Shown one piece after another: positions 7,990-14,439 of a DNA stretch of 64,000 bases. The position numbers and the translations under genes were made by a program. The notes under the pieces are model-generated. The model searched no databases. It saw only the letters and a list, made by a program, of their open reading frames with translations, and was not told the DNA's origin. How positions within the stretch are numbered: position 1 is the first letter of the stretch; each line of letters starts with the position of its first letter. The DNA is from Pyxidicoccus xibeiensis (GTDB lineage: Bacteria; Myxococcota; Myxococcia; Myxococcales; Myxococcaceae). The stretch is from positions 806,001-870,000 of the forward strand of contig NZ_JAJVKV010000005.1 of NCBI RefSeq assembly GCF_024198175.1. Direction: 5' to 3'.

Positions 7990-9120
7990 TCAGGCAGCAG
8001 CAGCGGCTGCCTGGGCCTGGGGGTACGTTCGCCCGAGCTTGGTGCGGGCGCTCTCGACTGTGAAGCGCCAGCGGACCCGGGCCCGTTCCTTGTTGCGCAT
8101 CCGCTCCCATCGGGCCACCTCCCGCTTCAGGGTGGCCTTGTTGGCGATTCGCCTGTCCAGGCATTGGCGGTTGAGCACGCCAACTTCAATCTCCACCATG
8201 TTCAGCCAGTTGGCGTGCTTGGGGACGAAGTGTAACTCCAGCTTCTTCAGAATCCTCCGGGCCTCCTGCGGCGGGAAGGCTTCATAGAGGGCGCCGGGGC
8301 TGTGCGTAGAGAGGTTGTCGAGCACCACTCGAATGGTTTCTGCCCCCGGGTAGTGCACGTCCACCAGCGCGCGCATTTGCACCGCGAAGTCCTTGGCGGT
8401 CCGCTGGTCCGAGACTTCGACGTGGCGCCAGGGACGGTGCACGTCCAGAAAGACGAAGAGGTTGGCCGTCCCGTTGCGCTGGTACTCGTAGTCGTAACGC
8501 CGGGGCTTGCCGGGCATGGCTGGCAGGGGCGTGCGGACTTCTCCAATCAGCTGGGTGGGCGTCTCGTCGAAGCACACCACCGGCCTCTTGGCGTCGGGTG
8601 GCTCAGCGTAGAGCTCCAGCACGTCCTCCATTCGGGCGATGTACTCGGCGTCCACTTTCGGAATGCACCACATGCGCTGCTGCCAGGGCTTGAGTTCGCT
8701 CTCCTCCAGCCGTCGTCGGACTGTTTCCCGCGACAGCTCCGCGTGCTCGGTCAGCCGCACCAGCTCATCGGCCAGCAACTGGAGCGTCCACCGCGCACGC
8801 CCCTTCGGTGGACTCGAGCAGGCGGTGGCTACCAGCAGCGCCTCCTGCTTGCCCGTCGGCTTGCGAGAGGCCCCGGGCCGCTGCCTCTCGTGCAGGGCGT
8901 GCTCCACGCCTCCTTCCACAAACCGCCGCTTGACTCGGTACACCGTCGAGGCGCCCACCCGGACGCTCCTGGCAATCTGCTCGTCGGTGACTCCGGTATG
9001 GGCTGCCAGCAGAATCTGCGCACGCTTGACGCGGCGCACCCGCCCCGTGCCACCGCTCACCAGGGCCTCCAACTCCGACTTCTCCTCGGCGGCCAGGGTG
9101 ACGAGGTAACGTACATTCAT
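7990..9120 (-). CDS. IS630-family transposase
   Basis: A 376-residue DDE transposase. The N-terminal half holds a helix-turn-helix DNA-binding region (about residues 44-66, DEQIARSVRVGASTVYRVKRR) and a winged second domain. The catalytic core has Asp185 in VVCFDETP, Asp268 in VVLDNLSTHSP and Glu310 in HANWLNMVEIE, all at the positions typical of IS630. The frame is uninterrupted, so the enzyme is probably active. Its ATG overlaps the ATG of the divergent small ORF by two bases, so each gene's ribosome-binding region lies inside the other gene. Confidence 0.95.
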   Translation of the reverse strand: MNVRYLVTLAAEEKSELEALVSGGTGRVRRVKRAQILLAAHTGVTDEQIARSVRVGASTVYRVKRRFVEGGVEHALHERQRPGASRKPTGKQEALLVATACSSPPKGRARWTLQLLADELVRLTEHAELSRETVRRRLEESELKPWQQRMWCIPKVDAEYIARMEDVLELYAEPPDAKRPVVCFDETPTQLIGEVRTPLPAMPGKPRRYDYEYQRNGTANLFVFLDVHRPWRHVEVSDQRTAKDFAVQMRALVDVHYPGAETIRVVLDNLSTHSPGALYEAFPPQEARRILKKLELHFVPKHANWLNMVEIEVGVLNRQCLDRRIANKATLKREVARWERMRNKERARVRWRFTVESARTKLGRTYPQAQAAAAAA

Positions 9121-9421
9121 GCGCTCCGACTCCGTGAAAGGGGAGTCGGACTACCTCGCTGCCGCCGTGTCGATTCCCTCCGCAACTCCGCCCTTCACAG
9201 AGCTTCAAGGCCAATACCTGGCCTTCATCTACGCGTACACGAAGCTCAACAGGCGCTTTCCTGCGGAGGCCGACATGCAGCGCTATTTCGGCACCACTCC
9301 GCCCACCGTCCACCGCATGGTGCTTGAGCTTGAGCGCCGAGGGCTCATCCGGCGCAGCGCCGGACAGGCCCGCAGCATTGAACTGCTGCTGGCCCCGGAA
9401 CTTCTGCCCGTCCTCCGCTGA
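9119..9421 (+). CDS. IS630 passenger: small winged-helix (LexA-like) DNA-binding protein
   Basis: Up to 100 residues, encoded inside the IS630 element and divergent from the transposase. The core, FTELQGQYLAFIYAYTKL...PAEADMQRYFGTTPPTVHRMVLELERRGLI, has the helix-turn-helix and wing pattern of LexA or MarR-type DNA-binding domains, and there is no second catalytic domain. I recall similar small ORFs accompanying transposases of this group; a role in controlling transposition is inference. The start is uncertain: ATG 9119 overlaps the transposase start, while GTG 9134 and GTG 9167 are in-frame alternatives closer to the conserved region. Confidence 0.65.
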   Translation: MRSDSVKGESDYLAAAVSIPSATPPFTELQGQYLAFIYAYTKLNRRFPAEADMQRYFGTTPPTVHRMVLELERRGLIRRSAGQARSIELLLAPELLPVLR

Positions 9422-9441
9422 GCAGGTCCAAGGCCAATCGG

Positions 9442-9464
9442 TCAAAACCTCTGTGCCGAGGTAC
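9442..9464 (-). repeat. IS630 right terminal inverted repeat
   Basis: A 23-base terminal repeat next to TA at 9465-9466. It is the inverted partner of 7962-7984. Confidence 0.9.
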
Positions 9465-9484
9465 TAGGGGGCTCTTGAAAGAGC

Positions 9485-10495
9485 TCAGAACGCCGCGTCG
9501 AACACGACGTCCGTCGCCGCGCCCACACCCACGGCGACCTGGTACGAGGACACGCGGCGCTCGAAGAAGTTGGTGAGCTCCTGCACGTCCTGCAGGTCCA
9601 TGAAGTGCAGCGGGTTCTTCGTCCGGAAGATGGGCGCCATGCCCAGCATCTGCAGGCGCTGGTCCGCCGTGTACTCCAGGTAGCCGCGCATCTCCTGCAC
9701 GGACAGCCCCATGACGCCGCCGCTCAGCAGGTCCTGCGCGAACTGCGTCTCGCACTCCACCGCGTCGCGCATCATCGCCACCACGTCGCGCTCCATCTGC
9801 GCGTCGAAGAGGTCCGGCTCCTCCTTGCGCACCACCTGGATGGTCTCGAACGCGAAGCCCATGTGCGCGCTCTCGTCCCGGAACACCCAGTTCGTCCCCG
9901 CCGCCAGGCCGTTCAGCAGGCCCTTGCTGCGCAGGAAGTACACGTAGGCGAAGGCCGCGAAGAAGAAGAGCCCCTCGATGCAGCCCGCGAAGCAGATGAG
10001 GTTCAGCAGGAACTGCCGCCGCTCCGCCTTCGTCCGCAGCTGGTCCAGCCCCTGGATGCTGTCCATCCACTTCATGCAGAAGCGCGCCTTGCGCTGGATG
10101 GAGGGGATGTTGTCGATGGCGGCAAACGCCTTCGCCCGCTCCGCCGGGTCCGGCACGTACGTGTCCAGCAGCGTCAGGTAGAACTGGACGTGCAGCGCCT
10201 CCTCGTACAGCTGCCGCGACAGGTACATCCGCGCTTCGGGGGCGTTGATGTGCTTGTAGAGGTTCAGCACCAGGTTGTTGCCGACGATGCTGTCACCCGT
10301 CGCGAAGAACGCCACCAGCCGGTGGATGAGGTGCCGCTCCGCGTCCGTCATCTTCGACCGCAGGTCCACCAGGTCCGTGGAGAAGTCCACCTCCTCCACC
10401 GTCCACGTGTTCTTGATGGCATTCCGGTACATCTCGAAGAAGGCCGGGTACGCCATCGGGCGCAGCGTCAGGTTCAGTCCAGGGTTCAGCAGCAT
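9485..10495 (-). CDS. nrdB: Ribonucleoside-diphosphate reductase beta subunit (R2)
   Basis: The radical-generating subunit of class I ribonucleotide reductase, which supplies deoxynucleotides together with NrdA. The 336-residue protein keeps the di-iron ligands Asp68, Glu99, His102, Glu174, Glu208 and His211 (motifs GDSIVGNN, EEALHVQFY, CIEGLFFF and RDESAHMGF). Tyr106 lies four residues after His102, as the radical tyrosine does in E. coli R2, so this is not a Phe-type class Ic enzyme. It lies 77 bp downstream of nrdA on the same strand. Its 3' end is repeated at 5955-6223, and an IS630 element sits about 20 bp beyond its stop. Confidence 0.95.
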   Translation of the reverse strand: MLLNPGLNLTLRPMAYPAFFEMYRNAIKNTWTVEEVDFSTDLVDLRSKMTDAERHLIHRLVAFFATGDSIVGNNLVLNLYKHINAPEARMYLSRQLYEEALHVQFYLTLLDTYVPDPAERAKAFAAIDNIPSIQRKARFCMKWMDSIQGLDQLRTKAERRQFLLNLICFAGCIEGLFFFAAFAYVYFLRSKGLLNGLAAGTNWVFRDESAHMGFAFETIQVVRKEEPDLFDAQMERDVVAMMRDAVECETQFAQDLLSGGVMGLSVQEMRGYLEYTADQRLQMLGMAPIFRTKNPLHFMDLQDVQELTNFFERRVSSYQVAVGVGAATDVVFDAAF

Positions 10496-10572
10496 TGCTT
10501 CGGTGCTCCTTGCGCTGCGCGCGCGGGTTCTCGGCCTTCTCGAAACGTCTCTACGACTTCAGCGCCACGGGC

Positions 10573-13092
10573 CTACTGGCAGGCCTCGCACGCCTCGGGG
10601 TTCTCCAGCGAGCAGGCGACCGCCTCGGCCTCCGTCACTTCCGCCTTGGCCATCATCGGGGCAGGGGCCGCCGGCATCGACGTGCCCGTGCCCGCGCCGC
10701 TCACCGTGGCCTTCGCAATCCGCGTGGCCGGGCGCGAGCGCAGGTAGTAGGTCGTCTTCAGCCCCTTCTGCCATGCGTAGAAGTACATCGAGGAGAGCTT
10801 GCCGATGTTCGGCGTCTCCACGAACAGGTTGAGCGACTGGCTCTGGTCGATGAAGGCCCCGCGGTCCGCGCCCATGTCGATGAGCGAGCGCATCGGAATC
10901 TCCCAGGCCGTGCGGTAGATGGCCCGCAGGTTCTCCGGCAGCTCGGTGATGTCCTGCACGCTGCCCTCCGCCATCTTGATGCGGTTGCGGACGTTCTCGT
11001 TCCACAGCCCCAGCGTCTGGAGGTCACGCACCAGGTAGCGGTTCACCTGGAGGAAGTCGCCCGACAGCGTCTCGCGCTTGAACAGGTTGGACACCTGCGG
11101 CTCGATGCACTCGTAGCAGCCGACGATGGAGGCAATCGTCGCCGTGGGCGCAATCGCAATCATCAGCGAGTTGCGCAGGCCGTGCTTCATGATGCGCTGG
11201 CGCAGCGCGTCCCAGCGGGCCGTGTCCGCCGGCACCACGCCCCAGCTGTCGAACTGCAGCTCGCCCTTCGCCGCCCGCGTCTCCGGGAAGGAGGGGTGCG
11301 CGCCGAACTGCTCGGCCAGCTCGCACGAGGTGTTCAGCGCCGCGTAGTAGATCTCCTCCGAAATCTGCCTGGACAGCGCCCGCGCCTCCGGGGAGTCGAA
11401 CGGCATCCGGAGCTGGAAGAACACGTCCTGCAGGCCCATCAGCCCCAGGCCCACCGGGCGCCAGCGGCGGTTGGAGTCCGCGGCCGTGGGGATGGGGTAG
11501 TAGTTGAGGTCGATGACCCGGTCCAACTGCTTCAGCGCGAGGTGCGCGTTGGCCCGCAGGCGGTCGAAGTCGAACTTCCCGTCCACCACCATCCGGCCCA
11601 GGTTCAGCGAGCCCAGGTTGCACACCGCCGTCTCACCCTGGCTCGTCACCTCCAGGATTTCGGTGCACAGGTTGGACAGGTGGATGACGTTGCCAGGCTT
11701 GCCCGTCTGGTTGCTCTTGCGGTTGCTGATGTCCTTGAAGGTCATCCAGCCGTTGCCCGTCTGCGCCAGCACCTTCATCATCCGGGCATACAGGTCACGC
11801 GCCTTCACCTTGCGCATGGCCAGGCCCTTCTCCTCCGCCTCGGCGTAGGCCTTCTCGAAGGCGTCGCCGTACAGGTCCGTCAGGTGGGGGACGACCTTCG
11901 GGTCGAACAGGCTCCAGTCGGCGTCCGCCTCCACGCGCTTCATGAAGAGGTCCGACACCCAGTTGGCCAGGTTCAGGTTGTGCGTGCGGCGCGCGTCGTC
12001 GCCGGTGTTCTCACGCAGCTCGAGGAAGTCCTCGATGTCCGCGTGCCACGTCTCCAGATACACGCAGCACGCGCCCTTGCGCTTGCCGCCCTGGTTCACC
12101 GCGGCGACGGAGGCGTCCAGCGTCTTCAGCCAGGGGACGATGCCGTTGGAGTGGCCGTTGGTGGAGCGGATGAGCGAGCCACGCGCGCGCACCCGGTGGT
12201 ACGCCACGCCGATGCCGCCGGAGAACTTCGACAGCATCGCGATGTCCGAGTACTTCTTGTAGATGGCGTCCAGCTCGTCCGCGGGCGAGTCCAGCAGGAA
12301 GCAGCTGGAGAGCTGCTCGTGGCGCGTGCCCGAGTTGAACAGGGTGGGCGAGCTGGGCATGTACTCCAGCGAGCTGAACAGCCGGTACAGCTCGATGGCC
12401 TCACGCGCGTTGTCGCCGCTGAGCGCGCACGCCACGCGCAGGAAGAACTCCTGCGGCGTCTCCAGGACCTCGCGCGTCTGCGGGTTCTTCAGGAGGTAGC
12501 GGTCATAGACGGTGCGCAGGCCGAAGTACTCGAACAGGTCGTTGCGCGACGGGTCGATGGCGGCGTTGAGCTTGCGCGCGTTGGCCTGGACGAACTGCAG
12601 CAGCCGGTCCGCGATGAGGCCGTGCTTGTGGCCGGCGGCGATGGACTGGCTGAAGGAGTGGATCTCCTGGTTGCTGACCTCCTTCTGGATGAAGGCTGCC
12701 AGCAGGCGCGCGGAGAGGCGGCCGTACTCGGGCTCCTCGGCGATGAGGGCCGCGGCGGTCTGGATGGACAGCCCGTCCAGCTCGCGCGTGGTGGCGCCGT
12801 CATAGAGGCCGGAGATGGTCTTCGTGGCCACCCGCATCACGTCCACGCGGGGCAGGCCCACGCAGGAGCGACCCACGGCGCGGACAATCTTGTTGAGGTC
12901 CACCGGCTCCGTGGTGCCGTTGCGCTTGCGCACCTTCATGCTGGTGGAGGTGAAGTCGCCGGACGTGGGCTCCGCGGCGGCCGGAGCCGTCGCCACCGGC
13001 GCGGCACTCACGGTCGGTACCGGGTGGCCATTGGTGGTGGGCGGCACGGACATGTTGGCGGCGGCGGGCTTCACGGGCGTTTCGAAGTTCAC
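10573..13092 (-). CDS. nrdA: Ribonucleoside-diphosphate reductase alpha subunit (R1)
   Basis: The catalytic subunit that reduces ribonucleotides. It starts with an ATP-cone (KVRKRNGTTEPVDLNKIVRAV), the usual dATP/ATP activity switch. The active-site cysteines are visible in SSCFLLDS, in NLCTEI with its Asn and Glu, and in AVCNLGSLNL, and the C-terminal EACEACQ is the CxxC that passes electrons from thioredoxin. The frame is open to 13170. GTG 13092 was preferred because GGAGTGAG lies about ten bases upstream and the extra N-terminal residues look like leader sequence; ATG 13053 is another option. The final product is about 839 residues. It is the first gene of the nrdAB operon, behind a structured leader. 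Confidence 0.95.
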   Translation of the reverse strand: MNFETPVKPAAANMSVPPTTNGHPVPTVSAAPVATAPAAAEPTSGDFTSTSMKVRKRNGTTEPVDLNKIVRAVGRSCVGLPRVDVMRVATKTISGLYDGATTRELDGLSIQTAAALIAEEPEYGRLSARLLAAFIQKEVSNQEIHSFSQSIAAGHKHGLIADRLLQFVQANARKLNAAIDPSRNDLFEYFGLRTVYDRYLLKNPQTREVLETPQEFFLRVACALSGDNAREAIELYRLFSSLEYMPSSPTLFNSGTRHEQLSSCFLLDSPADELDAIYKKYSDIAMLSKFSGGIGVAYHRVRARGSLIRSTNGHSNGIVPWLKTLDASVAAVNQGGKRKGACCVYLETWHADIEDFLELRENTGDDARRTHNLNLANWVSDLFMKRVEADADWSLFDPKVVPHLTDLYGDAFEKAYAEAEEKGLAMRKVKARDLYARMMKVLAQTGNGWMTFKDISNRKSNQTGKPGNVIHLSNLCTEILEVTSQGETAVCNLGSLNLGRMVVDGKFDFDRLRANAHLALKQLDRVIDLNYYPIPTAADSNRRWRPVGLGLMGLQDVFFQLRMPFDSPEARALSRQISEEIYYAALNTSCELAEQFGAHPSFPETRAAKGELQFDSWGVVPADTARWDALRQRIMKHGLRNSLMIAIAPTATIASIVGCYECIEPQVSNLFKRETLSGDFLQVNRYLVRDLQTLGLWNENVRNRIKMAEGSVQDITELPENLRAIYRTAWEIPMRSLIDMGADRGAFIDQSQSLNLFVETPNIGKLSSMYFYAWQKGLKTTYYLRSRPATRIAKATVSGAGTGTSMPAAPAPMMAKAEVTEAEAVACSLENPEACEACQ

Positions 13093-13344
13093 GAGCGGCT
13101 CACTCCGGACAAAGGCGCGGCCTCGGGCAGACACGGAGGTCTGCCCCGGGGGGACGGCTCCCCAGGTCACGCTACTGGAAAGATGTTCAGGGTGGGACCC
13201 GTCCTGAAGGGGACGGGTCTACGGTCTTGCTACGGCCGGTCGACAGGGGTGAGTTATGAGGCAGCTGCTAGCTGTGCGCAAGAATCCCACAACCCCTCCT
13301 CAGCCCCACGTCACGGCGACGTCTCCGGTGGGGCACCGTCGACC
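13093..13344 (-). promoter_or_regulatory. Structured 5' leader of nrdAB, candidate riboswitch or attenuator
   Basis: Read on the minus strand, the leader can form a three-way junction. P1 pairs 13338-13344 with 13238-13244 (the full inverted repeat is 11 bp, 13338-13348 with 13234-13244). P2 pairs 13328-13334 (GUGGGGC region) with 13303-13309. P3 pairs 13293-13297 with 13245-13249, extended by 13288-13292 with 13254-13258 and capped by a CAGCU-AGC-AGCUG hairpin (13262-13274). A 9-bp GC hairpin follows (13196-13219) and another 8-bp hairpin (13125-13146) lies about 33 bases before the GTG. None of the consensus blocks of the cobalamin riboswitch was recognised. The ligand and mechanism are unknown. 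Confidence 0.5.
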
Positions 13345-13350
13345 GGCCAC

Positions 13351-13379
13351 AAGCTATGGGGGGGTACCCGACCTGTCAA
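13351..13379 (-). promoter_or_regulatory. Candidate sigma-70 promoter of nrdAB
   Basis: On the minus strand, TTGACA (13379-13374) and TAGCTT (13356-13351) are separated by 17 bases. A start at G13344, seven bases downstream, would make the RNA begin with the 5' arm of the closing stem of the leader junction. Confidence 0.55.
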
Positions 13380-13405
13380 CGCGAGATCTAGTGCTTGGGT
13401 GGGCT

Positions 13406-13427
13406 CGATCATTGCAATCTATGATCG
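13406..13427. promoter_or_regulatory. Inverted repeat upstream of the nrdAB promoter
   Basis: CGATCAT and ATGATCG form perfect 7-base arms around an 8-base spacer, about 27 bases upstream of the candidate -35 box. It does not match the NrdR-box consensus I know, so a regulator-binding role is only a possibility. The rest of 13428-13537 shows no gene. Confidence 0.35.
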
Positions 13428-13537
13428 ATCTCCAACACCTTCGGTCACGTTCTCCTCACAACAGTCGGTGAGGCGCACAGCGACGCAATGTATGGGCCTC
13501 CTGGAATCCAACCTGGGCGGCCAGAAATGGGCCCGAA

Positions 13538-14335
13538 TCAGGGGGTAGCGCCCGCGTCCTGGGCGGACGGAACCGGCGGAGTCGGCGGGGTTCCTTCGGG
13601 AGGCGCCGTTGTAGGTGCGGGTGGGGGCACCGGCGTCTCCGGGGCGGGCTGGGGCTCGGCCTGGGGACCGCTCAGGGTGTGGACGGCGCGGCGGAGGGCT
13701 TCCTCCAACTCCCGGGCGGAAGGGGAGACGGTGGAGAGCATCTGGTTGGCGCTGCGGGCGTGGCGGCTCTCGCTCTCCGCGGCGAGCTTGAGCTGGGCGA
13801 GGGCGTCGCTGACGAGGCGGCGGGCATCCTCCAGCTTCTGGCGGGCCTGGTAGTAGGCGACGTCCGTCATGAGCTTCTGGAGCGTCAGGCGCTGCTCCTC
13901 GGTGATGCCGGAGAGCTTCTCCGCGCGGCGGAGGTAATAGAGGCCCTGGTCCACCCGGGCCGGCTCGTCCGAAGCGATGCGGGGGCGCGCCAGGGCCTCC
14001 AGGAGGGGGAAGAGGGCGCGGTCCAGCTCGTCCCGCTCGGTGAACTTCTGGAGGACGAGGTTGGAGACGTCCTGGCCCTCCACCGGGATGGGGGCATAGG
14101 CGTCCGCCAGCCTCGGGTCGCCGGGGCGGTAGGGCACGGAGCCCATGGGGGCGCTGCGGCCCTTCATCACCGCGAGCTGCCCGTCCATCAGGGCCAGGGT
14201 GAAGGTGCGCGCGTTGAGCTGGGAGAGGAGGAACACCACCGCCCCGCCCAGGCCGAGGATGAGGAGGAAGACGATCATCCGGGTGAAGGTGCGCTTCGCC
14301 CGGTACCCGAAACCCTGTTGTCCCGCTGCGTTCAT
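13538..14335 (-). CDS. Single-pass membrane protein with helical periplasmic domain, unknown function
   Basis: A 265-residue protein not recognised as a named family. The N-terminus is short and basic, followed by one hydrophobic segment (about residues 20-38, MIVFLLILGLGGAVVFLLS). Next come a mixed region and a helical, charged stretch (about residues 95-210) with several Arg/Leu/Glu heptad-like turns. The last 45 residues are Pro/Ala-rich low complexity (QPAPETPVPPPAP and following). It is probably anchored in the inner membrane with a soluble helical domain. It is divergent from the giant coiled-coil gene, with 104 bp between their starts. Confidence 0.7.
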   Translation of the reverse strand: MNAAGQQGFGYRAKRTFTRMIVFLLILGLGGAVVFLLSQLNARTFTLALMDGQLAVMKGRSAPMGSVPYRPGDPRLADAYAPIPVEGQDVSNLVLQKFTERDELDRALFPLLEALARPRIASDEPARVDQGLYYLRRAEKLSGITEEQRLTLQKLMTDVAYYQARQKLEDARRLVSDALAQLKLAAESESRHARSANQMLSTVSPSARELEEALRRAVHTLSGPQAEPQPAPETPVPPPAPTTAPPEGTPPTPPVPSAQDAGATP

Positions 14336-14392
14336 GTCGCCTGCCCTCCTGACGTCCAGGCGCGAGGCCGATTTCCGGCCCTGGCGCTTAAC

Positions 14393-14420
14393 TTGGGGCG
14401 CGGACGCCCACGGCTATACT
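14393..14420 (+). promoter_or_regulatory. Candidate promoter of the giant coiled-coil gene
   Basis: TTGGGG (14393-14398) and TATACT (14415-14420) are separated by 16 bases. A start near 14427 would leave a leader of only about 13 bases before the ATG at 14440, and no ribosome-binding site is visible. Confidence 0.45.
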
Positions 14421-14439
14421 CCTACTCCCGAACACACCC

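Larger units (their letters stand above)
7962..9464. mobile_element. Complete IS630-family insertion sequence
   Basis: The element is 1503 bp with 23-base terminal inverted repeats: GTGCCTCGGCACAGAGG... on the left and GTACCTCGGCACAGAGG... (reverse complement of the right end), differing at one base. It is flanked by TA at 7960-7961 and 9465-9466, as expected for the TA target duplication of the IS630/Tc1/mariner superfamily. Inside are a full-length transposase on the minus strand and a small divergent HTH-type ORF. Intact ends, duplicated target and intact transposase suggest recent insertion. The right end lies only about 20 bp from the nrdB stop codon. Confidence 0.92.

Noticed and set aside
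9470-9486. Rho-independent terminator of nrdAB
   Set aside because: GCTCT/AGAGC gives only a 5-bp stem with no U-tract; too weak to call.
13234-13348. Cobalamin riboswitch upstream of nrdAB
   Set aside because: The B12-box and other consensus blocks of that class were not found, although class I nrd operons are sometimes controlled that way.
10495-13548. A 1017-residue open frame antisense to nrdA
   Set aside because: It mirrors the codon bias of nrdA. The amino-acid composition is Arg/Leu/His/Val-rich with no domain, and nrdA itself is unmistakable.
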